Notes: generated by a model from the sequence alone, not told the origin. DNA of 64,000 bases from JBOEGW01 sp050633625 (GCA_050633625.1 JBOEGW010000008.1:1-64000); one strand, 5' to 3'. Shown: positions 24,967-34,522, counted from the first letter of the stretch. Made by a program: numbers and translations.

Positions 24967-25158
24967 CTATGCTTTTTCGGTCGGTTTGACACGCCAGATG
25001 TCGCGTTTCAGGAAGGCTTTCAGGATGTGCTCGCCGTCGAAATCCGGCACGACGGATACGAGTTCCCAGCCGTCCTGACCAAGCGTAGTCAGCTGCGCCT
25101 CGATCTTTGGTGGCTTTGTCTTGGCGGTGTTGATCAGTTCGATCTTGTATTCAAACAT
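24967..25158 (-). CDS. DUF4177-like small protein in the virB operon
   Basis: A 63-residue soluble protein with the DUF4177 pattern: YKIE near the start, then a helix, LGQDGWELVSVVP near residue 26, and AFLKR near 49. The function of this family is unknown. It overlaps the virB11 end by 8 bp and is followed at once by virB6, so it is made with the secretion apparatus. It is not one of the standard VirB1-B11 components. Confidence 0.72.
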   Translation of the reverse strand: MFEYKIELINTAKTKPPKIEAQLTTLGQDGWELVSVVPDFDGEHILKAFLKRDIWRVKPTEKA

Positions 25159-26146
25159 GGGCTGTTTCCTTTGCTATGGCCGGATCAATCGGCAGGTAAA
25201 ACTCGGTGATGCCGCGCGCGCCTTCATGGCGACCGGCCTGGATAATCACATCGATCGAGCGGGTGATGTAGTCGTTCATGTCTTGGTAGGTCATGGGCAC
25301 ATCGGTTTTCAGGGCTGCGATCGCGAGGCGTTGGACTGCAAGTTGCGGCGTTTCAGCGTGCAGCGTGGTCAGCGATCCGCCATGCCCGGTGTTGATGGCC
25401 TCAAGGAATGTCATTGCCTCTTTGCCGCGCACTTCCCCCAGGACAATGCGGTCTGGCCGCATGCGCAATGTGGAAGTCAGTAGGACATCAGCGCTGCGCG
25501 TAGCTTCATCGCGATCAGACATCAGCGTCACGACATTGGGCTGCGTCGGACGTAGTTCGGCGGCCTCTTCGATCGTTATGATACGTTCGTCGGTGGGCAC
25601 GAAGGACAGGATCTTGCGCGCCGTGACGGTCTTGCCGGTCGAAGTGCCGCCGGACACGATCATGTTGAGCTTATGCGTGACGCAAAACTTGATCGCCGCA
25701 TTGATGTCGCCCTTGGCCACGACATCGCGCAGTTCGGCATTGCGCTTGCGTCTTGCTCCCTCGTTACTGCGTTCTTTGCCGAAGAGGTAAGACAGCTTGA
25801 TCTGCTCCAACGGCAGGTCCGCGAAGAACCGCAGGGAAATCGCGTAACCGCCATCGACGGCGGGTGGCTGGATAACTTGCGCTCGAATTGGGCGGTCACG
25901 GTAGGTGATGCTGACCGAAACGATGGGTTTAGTCCGGCTGAGCGTGGTGCTCGCGGCTGAAGCAATCTGGTTGCCCAGATCCTTGATCTCGTTTTGCGAA
26001 AGTCGTCGATTGACGGACCGCATGAAGTGATCCCCCTGAAACTCCGCCCACAGCGTGCCGTCGGGGTTGATGCAAAGCTCGATCAGCTTGGGATCACGCG
26101 CCTCGGGGATCTTGTCCATCGAGCTTTGCAGATAGCTGGCTGCCAT
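25151..26146 (-). CDS. virB11: VirB11 secretion ATPase
   Basis: A 331-residue hexameric-type secretion ATPase. Walker A SGGTSTGKT lies near residue 165, the Asp box IITIEEAAEL near 190, Walker B-like RIVLGEVRG near 233, and the His box GHGGSLTTLHA near 252. It switches VirB4 and VirD4 between pilus building and substrate export at the cytoplasmic membrane. It lies 2 bp after virB10. No defect is visible. Confidence 0.93.
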   Translation of the reverse strand: MAASYLQSSMDKIPEARDPKLIELCINPDGTLWAEFQGDHFMRSVNRRLSQNEIKDLGNQIASAASTTLSRTKPIVSVSITYRDRPIRAQVIQPPAVDGGYAISLRFFADLPLEQIKLSYLFGKERSNEGARRKRNAELRDVVAKGDINAAIKFCVTHKLNMIVSGGTSTGKTVTARKILSFVPTDERIITIEEAAELRPTQPNVVTLMSDRDEATRSADVLLTSTLRMRPDRIVLGEVRGKEAMTFLEAINTGHGGSLTTLHAETPQLAVQRLAIAALKTDVPMTYQDMNDYITRSIDVIIQAGRHEGARGITEFYLPIDPAIAKETAHV

Positions 26147-26148
26147 AG

Positions 26149-27462
26149 TCAGAATATCTCCAGATCACGGTCAACCATCACGGTGACACGGGCACCTTGA
26201 TCGACGTAGATCACGGGCGAAACGGAGAGATATTCGCCGATTACGCTTTGCGCGCTGTCCTGAAGGTCTTCGCCAATACCCTCGAGCACATCCGAGGTGA
26301 TCTCGTCTTCGGTGTTCTGCGCCGCCACGGCAGGCAAGGCTCCGATCAGAGATATCAGAGCGGCGGACCCAAACCGGGTGCCAAAACGGCTGTTGACAAA
26401 GCCGGTTGTGCCGGAGCGCCCCAGTTCATCGCCCCCAAAGGCGCTGATTTCGACGGTCTGATTGCTGGGCAGAATGATCCGGTCCCAGGCGATCGTCACG
26501 CGTTGTTGTGCGATATCGAGGCCAGATTGATATCGCCCGATGAGGCGTGCACCGCGCGGGATGAGGATCTGCGAGCCATCGTAGGCGTGGACATCTTCAG
26601 ACACCATCGCGCGGACCTGACCGGCGAGCGAGCTGTCGATTGCGGTCTCAAGCACCGCCTGGATCATCGTGCCCTGAACAACTGTGTTTGACGGATTCAC
26701 GATTATTTGGGCCTGCGTCACCTCAGCAGGTTCAGCGCCATTGCGGACAAAGTCTGTGTCGCCATCAAGTCGCCGCTGCTGTGCTGCGGTTTCGTTGTTG
26801 CTGCTTCCACTGCCGCCAAAGGCGATGATTGGGCTGGCGATGCGGGCTTGGAGTTCCTCTAATTCTGCTTGCCGCCGCCGCTCGAGCTCTTGAAGGCGCA
26901 GCTCTTCGGCCGTGGGGCCGGTTGGAGCGGGCGTGCGCGGCGTTTCCAGGCGTGCAAGCTCTAGATCGTTCTGCAGTCGCTGGATTTGCCGGGCACGTTC
27001 TTCCAACTCTTCACGCAGGGCGGTTTGCGTCGCAGCGGCCTCACTGCGCAGGGCATCGATCTCTGCTGCTAAGGTATCCAATGCCTGCGTGTCGACGGTT
27101 GGGGCTTCAGGTGCAGGCGCATTCCGCAGGGCTTCAAGTTCAGCCCGCATGGCATCCATTTGCGCGCGCAACTCTTCTGTTTCGCTGTCTGGTTCCGGCT
27201 CCGGCGGCGGGGCTGTGTCAATCGGTGCAGGCGTGGGCTCGAGCGTACCAAAGCCCGGTCCGGCTTCTTGGAACTCATCAGGAGATGCAGTTTCCAGACT
27301 TTCGGGGGCTGAGCCGCCAGAGAACAACAACATGAGTCCCCCAAGGGCTGCGATTGCCACAATGCCCAAGGCAATAGTGACAACAGACGGGCGCGCCTTC
27401 GCGCTTTGTGGTTTTCCTTCAAGCGCTTCGAGGCGTTTCTTAAGCTCAGCTGTTTCACTCAT
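26149..27462 (-). CDS. virB10: VirB10 core-complex protein
   Basis: A 437-residue protein with one N-terminal membrane helix (about residues 25-45), a long Pro/Glu/Gln-rich periplasmic linker with coiled-coil potential (about 100-210), and a C-terminal TrbI/VirB10 beta domain beginning near VNPSNTVVQGTMIQAVLETA. VirB10 spans both membranes and forms the outer-membrane pore with VirB9 and VirB7. It overlaps virB9 by 8 bp. Confidence 0.92.
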   Translation of the reverse strand: MSETAELKKRLEALEGKPQSAKARPSVVTIALGIVAIAALGGLMLLFSGGSAPESLETASPDEFQEAGPGFGTLEPTPAPIDTAPPPEPEPDSETEELRAQMDAMRAELEALRNAPAPEAPTVDTQALDTLAAEIDALRSEAAATQTALREELEERARQIQRLQNDLELARLETPRTPAPTGPTAEELRLQELERRRQAELEELQARIASPIIAFGGSGSSNNETAAQQRRLDGDTDFVRNGAEPAEVTQAQIIVNPSNTVVQGTMIQAVLETAIDSSLAGQVRAMVSEDVHAYDGSQILIPRGARLIGRYQSGLDIAQQRVTIAWDRIILPSNQTVEISAFGGDELGRSGTTGFVNSRFGTRFGSAALISLIGALPAVAAQNTEDEITSDVLEGIGEDLQDSAQSVIGEYLSVSPVIYVDQGARVTVMVDRDLEIF

Positions 27463-28150
27463 CGCGATCTTCCTCGCTCATCTCTTGGACGCAGATCTCG
27501 TCCTCGCCGAGCCTGAGAACCCAACGATCACTGACACCTGAAACGCGGATGACGCCGTCTGTCTGGGCCAGCGCATTCACGCTGCGCTCATTGCCCCCAG
27601 ACCATCGAAAGATCGCGGGAAGCGGTGCGTTCGCGGCAAAACGGAAATAGGTGAATGTGCCGTCATCCCAAATCTCGCGCGGGGTGATCTCGGATCGTGC
27701 GCTGACGCCATAGGCGTGATTTGCTGGCGCGCCTGCAGCCACACGCGATTGCCGAGGGGCCGCCTCGGGATAGGTGAAGCGAATGACGTAGAAGGTCGGC
27801 GAGCTCGCCTCGGTGACGTTAAAGTAATAGCTGCGCCGATTGGTGTAGACGGTGATGTTTGTATGCGCGCCGCGCGAGACGGGCTTGATCGCAAAGGCCT
27901 GGCCACCAGGCACGCCGTCCAAGAGGAACCCTTCAGTGTCGCCCGCAATGATCGAGCGGATGGTCTCACCTTGGCCGAATTCAATGCTGGTCACATGGGT
28001 CAGGCTGGTGCGAATACGGTAGACCTGCCCATCCTGATAGGTGGCCAGCCTGACGCGGGTATCATAGGGGCCTTGGCGCGGCTGCGTTTCGGCATTTGCG
28101 GTGCCAGCAAGTTGCACAAGGAAGGTGAGGATCAGGAACAAGCGACGCAT
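27455..28150 (-). CDS. virB9: VirB9 core-complex protein
   Basis: A 231-residue periplasmic protein with a signal peptide (cleavage near ANAE-T) and the VirB9/CagX fold: an N-terminal beta region and a C-terminal domain with ITPREIWDDGTFTYFRF, a conserved VirB9 signature. It pairs with VirB7 and VirB10 in the outer-membrane ring. It is 3 bp after virB8. Confidence 0.92.
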   Translation of the reverse strand: MRRLFLILTFLVQLAGTANAETQPRQGPYDTRVRLATYQDGQVYRIRTSLTHVTSIEFGQGETIRSIIAGDTEGFLLDGVPGGQAFAIKPVSRGAHTNITVYTNRRSYYFNVTEASSPTFYVIRFTYPEAAPRQSRVAAGAPANHAYGVSARSEITPREIWDDGTFTYFRFAANAPLPAIFRWSGGNERSVNALAQTDGVIRVSGVSDRWVLRLGEDEICVQEMSEEDRDE

Positions 28151-28153
28151 GGG

Positions 28154-28804
28154 TTACTCCAAACGATCCGAGCGGATCGCGTATTCGGTGACGGTGAAGC
28201 CGAAAGGGTTCTGCCAGACATCGTCGATCGACCGGCTGTTCTCGGGCCGAAACTCAAACATCAGCGTGGCGCTGAAGAGCCCGTTTTGACTGCCGCGCGG
28301 CGAGTTAAGACGCTTGCGTAGGCGCACTTGGGCACGGTTGGCGCTGATGTGCGTGATCGACAAAACTTCCACATCAAGGCGGGCATCTGTGCCATAGCTG
28401 TCCGGCGGATAGGCCTCATGGCCACTTGTCCAAAGCGCGCGCAACCCTGCAGCGGCGGCACCGTCCGACTGGTCCAGGACCCGCCGCACGCGCACATCAT
28501 TGTCGAGCTGATTGTACGTCTCTCGATCGATGACATAGCGGTAGACCTGTGCCTCGATGATAGCGGGGCGTTCCGTGAGTGAGACCGCTTCAACCACGGC
28601 ATTGGGGAGGGCCATGCCGGTCTCAGAATCAAAGGGCACGATCATGGGCGGCGGGTCCACGTCGAACAGGGCGACAAGGGCAGCGGCGAGGCAACCAGCC
28701 ATTCCAAACGCCATGCCTGTCAGCCCCAGCTTCTGCCAAAGGAGCTCGCGTCGTCGGGCGCCGTAGACGAGCTCTTCTTCGATGATTTCTGCTTCGCTGT
28801 TCAT
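28154..28804 (-). CDS. virB8: VirB8 inner-membrane assembly protein
   Basis: A 216-residue protein when started at the ATG at 28804; the frame is open further 5' but that would run through the end of virB5. A membrane helix lies near residues 25-48 and the periplasmic NTF2-like VirB8 domain follows, ending in NPFGFTVTEYAIRSD as in the family. VirB8 nucleates assembly of the secretion channel. It lies 4 bp after virB5. Confidence 0.9.
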   Translation of the reverse strand: MNSEAEIIEEELVYGARRRELLWQKLGLTGMAFGMAGCLAAALVALFDVDPPPMIVPFDSETGMALPNAVVEAVSLTERPAIIEAQVYRYVIDRETYNQLDNDVRVRRVLDQSDGAAAAGLRALWTSGHEAYPPDSYGTDARLDVEVLSITHISANRAQVRLRKRLNSPRGSQNGLFSATLMFEFRPENSRSIDDVWQNPFGFTVTEYAIRSDRLE

Positions 28805-28808
28805 TGGA

Positions 28809-29588
28809 TCAGTCCGCGCGCAGGTCTGGCAGGGTGAAGTCCATGTAGCGGCGCTCTTCGGCCAGCGTGGCGGCATCCACCACACCGGATTGGCCCGCGC
28901 CAACTGTCTGGATGGCTTCGAGTTCCCACATGCGCGTCATTGCGATGGCAAGCTCTGCCGTGACGCGGGTGTTGTGATCTACGGCTTCCTTGAGCGTTTC
29001 CATGTCCGGGATCAAAGAGACCAGCTGTTCGACCCTTTCGAGGGACTGCGCAGCCTCTTCATAGCTGTTCTCGGCCGCCGCTGACATCACCGCCCCGGTG
29101 CCAGCCTGACTGGCGATGCGCTCCGCCCCCGGATTGCCACTGCTGGCCATGTCAGAAAGGGTATCTTGGTCGAACCCGGCATCTTCCAAGGCTTGTGTCA
29201 TGCGGCCTTCCATTTGAGGAGCTGCGTTGCCGATCAGGCCGCTGAAATCGCCGCTTTGGATTTGACGGATGGTGCCGAGGAGATCGCCGAACTCTTGATC
29301 GAGCAGTCCGTCGAGATCGCCGCCCATAGCCATCTCGATGATATCCGTCGCGCCGGTCAGGGCGGCGTAGGTCTCATTGAGCGTGTCCAGTTGCTGCTGC
29401 ACTAGGTCGAGCTGTTCGAGAAGCGTGTCGAGTTGGTCTGTTTGGATTCCGAAATCCTCCAGCATCTGCTGCAGCTGGCGAATTTCCTGCGCGATGTTGC
29501 GCGTGTCGACCGTGGGCACGCCTTGAGCAGATGCGGGGGACGCAACCAGCAATGCGCAGGTGGCAACGGTGGATAGAAAGCGGATCAT
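28809..29588 (-). CDS. virB5: VirB5/TrbJ-like minor pilus protein
   Basis: A 259-residue exported protein with a signal peptide (cleavage near ASA-Q) and a long helical, Gln/Leu-rich region (IRQLQQMLEDFGIQTDQLDT onward) typical of VirB5/TrbJ. VirB5 sits at the pilus tip and aids contact with recipients. Its start overlaps the end of the transglycosylase gene by 4 bp. Confidence 0.85.
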   Translation of the reverse strand: MIRFLSTVATCALLVASPASAQGVPTVDTRNIAQEIRQLQQMLEDFGIQTDQLDTLLEQLDLVQQQLDTLNETYAALTGATDIIEMAMGGDLDGLLDQEFGDLLGTIRQIQSGDFSGLIGNAAPQMEGRMTQALEDAGFDQDTLSDMASSGNPGAERIASQAGTGAVMSAAAENSYEEAAQSLERVEQLVSLIPDMETLKEAVDHNTRVTAELAIAMTRMWELEAIQTVGAGQSGVVDAATLAEERRYMDFTLPDLRAD

Positions 29589-30733
29589 CGGAGTGCCTCC
29601 AGATCGAATTGCATGAAGTCTTGTTCGCGAGCCTGCGCGGCCGCCATGGCCAGCTCTGCGGCGCTAAGTGGGCGGGTATGGGCGGCCTTGAGGCGCGTGC
29701 GGATGGCGATCAGGCGGGCGAGTTCGGCCCGCGCATAGGTGTTGAGCGACATGGCCGCGTGAATGTCATCTGTCTCGCCAATGCGGGTTATGATGTCCTG
29801 CACGCGAAGCGCGGCCGCTTGCACCGAGACCAAGGAGTAATCGCCATAGACCCCTGCGCCGAACGAGGTCAGGCTCATCGTGGAGTTGGCAAGCAGAACC
29901 GGATCGATGGTGCCAAGCGCATCAACGCCACCGACACGAGCAAGGTAGAGATTGTAGCGCTCAGGGATTACTTGAACGTAGTGCTGGGTCTCAGCAAAAG
30001 GCGGCACGCCGCTGTAGCGCTGCACATTGCCAGGACCGGCATTGTATGCCGCCAGCCCGTGAATGATGTTGCCGTCAAACATGGCCAGCATCTGCGCCAG
30101 ATAGCGCGCGCCGCCGGTGACCTGAATGTAGGGGTTTTCATAGTAGGCCGGGTAAATCCCGAGATCCTGCGCCGTGCCAGGCATGATCTGGGTCAGGCCA
30201 AATGCACCAACAGGCGAGCGCGCGCCGATGGTGAAACGGCTTTCTTGCCAGATCAGCGCCTGCAACAGGCAGCGCCATTGCTTGGGCGAGAGACCCGCCG
30301 CACGCACGCCGGACATGTGGTGGGTTTCCTGAGCCGCGCGAATGATCAACTCTTCAATCGATCCTGAGGCATCGCCGAACATCTGGACCGCGCCGGGGTT
30401 CGAGTCGACCCAACCATAGAGCGTGTCTGCGGCGCTTTCAGGCGATGAACCCGCTTCCAAGCTTGCGACCAGTGCGCCTGAGTTCCCGCTGGCCAACGTC
30501 GTGGCATTGAGGATATCTTCCAGCGCCTGGAGTTGTTCTTGCTCGAGCTCTTCAAGCTCTTCCTCTTTGGTTAACCGATCCTGTTGCAGCGCCAGATCTT
30601 GTTCGCTTTGCTGCAACACGCGCTCGCGCTGCAGGAACATGCCCGCATCAAAGGTCGGCACGCCTTGGGCATAGGCCATTGGCGCGGCGAACCACACCAA
30701 GCCCGCAAAGATATGCAGGCGGTGCCTACTCAC
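29585..30733 (-). CDS. Lytic transglycosylase with coiled-coil N-terminus (second VirB1-like)
   Basis: About 382 residues if begun at the GTG at 30733, which gives a clean signal peptide (SRHRLHIFAGLVWFAAPMAYAQG); the TTG at 30793 is an alternative. A Gln/Glu-rich coiled coil covers about residues 30-70. A lysozyme-like SLT domain follows, with the catalytic Glu in LIWQESRF, then GAFGLTQIMPGTA and GLAAYNAGPGNVQRY. It opens peptidoglycan for channel assembly. The operon already has a VirB1 at 33809, so two transglycosylases are present. The mature start QGVPTFD resembles that of the VirB5 neighbour (QGVPTVD). Confidence 0.85.
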   Translation of the reverse strand: MSRHRLHIFAGLVWFAAPMAYAQGVPTFDAGMFLQRERVLQQSEQDLALQQDRLTKEEELEELEQEQLQALEDILNATTLASGNSGALVASLEAGSSPESAADTLYGWVDSNPGAVQMFGDASGSIEELIIRAAQETHHMSGVRAAGLSPKQWRCLLQALIWQESRFTIGARSPVGAFGLTQIMPGTAQDLGIYPAYYENPYIQVTGGARYLAQMLAMFDGNIIHGLAAYNAGPGNVQRYSGVPPFAETQHYVQVIPERYNLYLARVGGVDALGTIDPVLLANSTMSLTSFGAGVYGDYSLVSVQAAALRVQDIITRIGETDDIHAAMSLNTYARAELARLIAIRTRLKAAHTRPLSAAELAMAAAQAREQDFMQFDLEALR

Positions 30734-30884
30734 CGAGACCAACAATCGGCCCAAGCAGTTCAAAATTGCAGTTGCTGCGGCTGACCTCGGCAAAGGAGTT
30801 GAAGCATTCGGCTTCAGACGGCCGATATTCCGCGCAGGCTGTCAGGGTCAAAAGGGTGAGGGTCAGCACGCAAAGTCTACGCAT
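30726..30884 (-). CDS. VirB7-like small lipoprotein
   Basis: A 52-residue protein starting at the ATG at 30884, 5 bp inside the end of the extended virB4 frame. It has a lipoprotein signal: MRRLCVLTLTLLTLTAC with the lipobox LTAC. The mature part is about 35 residues and has two more Cys. Size, lipobox and place between virB4 and virB5-like genes suit VirB7, which anchors VirB9 at the outer membrane. Confidence 0.7.
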   Translation of the reverse strand: MRRLCVLTLTLLTLTACAEYRPSEAECFNSFAEVSRSNCNFELLGPIVGLGE

Positions 30885-33243
30885 CAATCTGTCTCCAAAA
30901 ATCGAGGTTCTGGCGGTAATCCGCGCCCACCAGCGCTTCGCCTTTCTCCATGCCACCAAGGATCGTGAGGTAGGATCAAAGGGCGCTGAGATCAGCGTCG
31001 ATCACCACCGAACCTTGATCATCGCGCACCAACGCCAGACGGGAGTTGCTGCCGGTGCCGAGCAAAACGCTGAGCTCTTTTTCAGTGAGGCCCAGCATAG
31101 TGTAATCGCTGGCCGAGGCGCGGATGTTGGGTAGCAGAAGCTGCGTCGGCAAAGCCTCAATAATCGTCTTGCCGGTGCGGGTTTTCTCAAGCTGGCTTGC
31201 GTATTGGGTCATCATCACGACGACCGCGTTCTGTTTGCGCGCTGTGACCAGCCAGTTGCTCAGCCGGTCTGCGAAATACGGATTGTCGAGCGCTTTCCAG
31301 GCCTCATCGATGATGATTAATGTCGGCTTGCGGTCCTCGACTACACGCTCCACCCGCCGAAACAGGTATGACAGGACCGCCATACGCTCTTTCTCGCTTT
31401 CGCTGTCGAGAATGCCGGTCAGGTCGAACCCGACCACATCACCATCGAGCGAGAAGGTGTCCTCGGCGCTTTGCCCGAAAATCCAACCATAGCGACCATC
31501 TGCGGTCTATTCCTGGATCCGCTCAAACAGATCCCCGTCATCCGCGCCCGCCACAAAGAGGGAGGCCAGATCCTGCCAGTTGCGAAGGGCGGCATCGCTC
31601 GCTCCAGCGTTCTGGCGCACCACCTCTTGGATGCGGTTGATTTGAACCGGGCTCAGGGGCTTGTCGGCGCGATGCAGCAGTGTGGCCAGCCAATCCGAAA
31701 GCCAGGCTTGCCCGCGCCTGTCGATCTCGGTGCGTAGCGGGTTGAGACCAGTTGCTTCGCCTGCCTTGATGGCGCTGTAGCGCCCGCCATTGGCCCGCAC
31801 CGCCATTTCCATGCCAGCGCGATAGTCGAAGACAAAGACGCGCGCGTCGCAGCGCCGGGCTTGGGTCATGAGGAAGGCTGACAAAACCGATTTGCCCGAG
31901 CCAGGATGACCGAGGATCAAGGTGTGCCCGCCCGTCGGCTCTTTGTCCGGCTGACCCGTTTCATGGTAGTTGAAGAGAAAGCCCGAACGCTCTGGCGTCG
32001 GGAACAGCGTAATCGGCTTGCCCCAAGGCACTCTATCGCCCGGTTTGCCCAGTTGCCCGCGATGCAGCGCTGCGAGATCGGCAAAGTTCGTATTCGTGAT
32101 AGCGGCCTTACGGCTGCGCATCTGCCCATTGCCCGGATGCTGTGCAAAATAATGGGTCCGAGCCGCAAAGCTCTCATTCACCAGATTGACGCCTTCACTG
32201 GCGGCGATGTTACGCACCTCGGCGGCTATCGCTTCAAGCTTTTCCTCGGTCTTCGCAAAAACCGTCACCGTCATGTGATGATCGCCAAAGCTGAGGCGCT
32301 TAGATTCAAGATCGTCCAGCGCGTCGACCAGTTCTTCCGCAAGGGATATCGCGCCATCATCGCTTGCTTTCATCAAGCGCTGTTGCCGTTTGATCCGGCT
32401 GGCCATGATGTTGCTGTTGATCGGCGTGAAGGAATGCGTGACCACCATGTCGACAGGCAGGTTCAGCTCATCGAACATGGTGCAGTTGGTTTTGGCCGGA
32501 TAGGTCTTGATCGCAAAGCTGGTCCCGAACCGCATGCCCGCCGTCCCATCGTCCAGCGCAAAGCCTCGCCCCTGAAACGTGACACGCGTGTTAGCCACAT
32601 CCTCGGCAATGATGCCAAAGTGGGATTTTGCGAAAAGCGGTCGCTCCTGGCCAATATTGAGCGCCCCGAGGAAACCCAGCAAATCGCCGCTTTCAGCGCC
32701 CAGCAGGCGCGGGCTCATCTCGGCAAATGACGACAGCAGAAACCCGACGACTTCCTTGAGCTTGCGCAGCTGCTTGGCTGTTTGGTTTTTCAGCTGTGCG
32801 ATTGAGTCCGAGCGCTTCAGACGCAGCCGCGTTCCAAGGGGAGGACGCTTTAGCACCGTGAGCGTGAGAGTTTTGTCTCGCAATCCGGCCCGCGCCATCG
32901 CCGCTTGCCAACGGGTATCGAGCGTTTGAGCAAACCCCTCATTGGGCACCTGTGGCAAGACGGTCTCGATCGCTTTTGAGACCTTGTGGACGTAGAAACT
33001 GTATTCTGGCCCGATCTGCGCGATGATCGCAGCAAAGAGCGCGCGGATCTTCTCCAAATGCGCGTCATCACTGGTCATACTATTGACGCCATCAAGACGG
33101 ATGCACTGGAACAGCGCATTGCCGCGCGTGCGGATCGTCACATCATTCACGAGGCTGACATAGGGAAGCATGCTGGCCATCGGGCGCTCTTTGCGCGCCC
33201 AGTCAGGTAGCGTCGCAAGATCATCCGAGGTGTTATGCAGCAT
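30877..33243 (-). pseudogene. virB4: virB4 ATPase interrupted by two in-frame stop codons
   Basis: One continuous frame of 788 codons, the usual VirB4 length, broken by TAG at 31507-31509 (codon 579) and TGA at 30976-30978 (codon 756). No frameshift is involved. Before the first stop: Walker A GHPGSGKS near residue 446. After it: TADGRYGWIFG, then Walker B LIIIDEAWKALDNP near 644. After the TGA: SYLTILGGMEKGEALVGADY up to a TAG at 30877-30879 that overlaps the lipoprotein start. The TAG probably replaces a Trp codon (RIQE-W-T by analogy with VirB4 proteins). The 578-residue product would lack Walker B and be inactive. VirB4 powers pilus assembly and transfer. Confidence 0.88.
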
Positions 33244-33511
33244 AGCTGTCCCCCGAATGGATCTTGCGATTTGGCGTCGGGGGCGTTTCCTGCAGGGCGG
33301 TGACCATCACCTCAAGAAAGGCCGGATCCCAGTCCGCCGCTTTCCACAGCGCGGGATAGGCCAGAGCGGCGATGATGATCACCGGCCAGCTCTGGACCCA
33401 CAGAAACAACAACACAAACCCGAAGAGCCAAACCATGGCATACATGATGGGCAAGCCGATAAGCTTTGGTGGCCGGATCAGGCCCAGAAAGAGGCGGGTT
33501 TGCGTTGCCAT
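33233..33511 (-). CDS. virB3: VirB3 inner-membrane protein
   Basis: A 92-residue protein with the VirB3 pattern: LFLGLIRPPKLIGLP at the start, then a hydrophobic hairpin of two membrane segments (about residues 20-55). VirB3 works with VirB4, with which it overlaps by 11 bp, in pilus assembly at the inner membrane. Confidence 0.88.
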   Translation of the reverse strand: MATQTRLFLGLIRPPKLIGLPIMYAMVWLFGFVLLFLWVQSWPVIIIAALAYPALWKAADWDPAFLEVMVTALQETPPTPNRKIHSGDSYAA

Positions 33512-33518
33512 GCCGGAT

Positions 33519-33809
33519 TTACGCGCCCCAGATCGCGGTCACGATGGTCGGCGCAGCTGCAATGCCCGCAATGGCCACCAGTACCCAAAGAGCCTGGCGG
33601 AAATCCAAAATGCCGAAGAGCCAGGAGAGGAACACACCGATCAGGGCCAAGGTGCCGATGACTATGCCCAAGGGGCCGGTGATCGTGTCGACGATACCTT
33701 GCAACAGGTTCTGCACCGGCGAGAGGTCGATGCTTTGCGCCAAGGCGGGATTGGCAATCATTAGACTGGCCAGAGCCAGCGACAGGATCGTACGAAATTT
33801 TATGTGCAT
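33519..33809 (-). CDS. virB2: VirB2 major pilin
   Basis: A 96-residue pro-pilin: signal peptide ending near ALAQ, a first hydrophobic helix (about 50-65) and a second (about 73-92), with the short loop DFRQALW between, as in VirB2/TrbC pilins. The ATG overlaps the VirB1 stop by one base. It forms the shaft of the conjugative pilus. Confidence 0.88.
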   Translation of the reverse strand: MHIKFRTILSLALASLMIANPALAQSIDLSPVQNLLQGIVDTITGPLGIVIGTLALIGVFLSWLFGILDFRQALWVLVAIAGIAAAPTIVTAIWGA

Positions 33810-34522
33810 CAGGAAGCTCCAGTCAGTCGGTCACGCACGGCCATGACGCGGCGCACGTGATTTTGGGTTTCTCGGTAGGGGGGAATGCCGCCGTGGCGCG
33901 CGACCGCGTCTGGCCCCGCGTTGTAGGCAGCAAGCGCGAGCTCAGGCGTGCCGAACTGCGCCAACATCATCAGAAGGTAGCGGGCGGATCCATCGAGGTT
34001 GGCCTGCCAGTCATTCGGATCAACGCCGAGCTGCGCGGCTGTCGCGGGCATCAACTGACCGAGGCCGATCGCGCCTGCCGAGCTGCGCGCAGTTGGTCGA
34101 TAGGCGCTTTCGATCTCGATATTGGCTTGGAAGAGGGCCTGCCATTCCGTCACCGACAGCCCAGCACGGCGCAGTGCGGGGTGCCCGCCATAACGGTGTG
34201 CGGTACTTTCAAGCGCTGAAAGGATTTCGGGGCGGGGAACAGCGCGGGCGGGTGCAGGAGGCGATGTCTCCGGCTCAGGCGCTGCGAAAACGATCAGCTC
34301 TGGCGGGTTTGCGCCAATCCCGTCGACATAGCTTTGCGCAAAACCTGATTGGGGTGATTTGGTTTCCAGCTGGCCATCAGCCCGCATGGAAAGAACAAAG
34401 CCTTCAGAATAGGCGGGTGCAGCAAAGAATGCTGCGAGGACGGCAAGTGGCTTAGCCAGCCTCGTCCAACTTGTGAGAGGCGACCTTGCCCTCGAGCATC
34501 GGGATCGAGACGATCGAAACAC
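33809..34522 (-). CDS. virB1: VirB1-like lytic transglycosylase
   Basis: A lysozyme-like SLT protein. The domain is clear: catalytic Glu in FQANIEIESAYRP, then GAIGLGQLMPATA and LALAAYNAGPDAV. The start is uncertain; GTG at 34522 gives a basic leader followed by a signal peptide ending near PAYSEG, and it overlaps the upstream gene by about 70 bp. It locally opens the cell wall for the channel. It heads the standard virB1-B2-B3-B4 order. Confidence 0.82.
   Translation of the reverse strand: MFRSSRSRCSRARSPLTSWTRLAKPLAVLAAFFAAPAYSEGFVLSMRADGQLETKSPQSGFAQSYVDGIGANPPELIVFAAPEPETSPPAPARAVPRPEILSALESTAHRYGGHPALRRAGLSVTEWQALFQANIEIESAYRPTARSSAGAIGLGQLMPATAAQLGVDPNDWQANLDGSARYLLMMLAQFGTPELALAAYNAGPDAVARHGGIPPYRETQNHVRRVMAVRDRLTGAS

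Noticed and set aside
30976..31437. Separate 153-residue ATPase gene downstream of virB4
   Set aside because: It is in the same frame as virB4, lacks its own start site and Walker A, and contains the Walker B half of VirB4; it is the tail of the interrupted gene.
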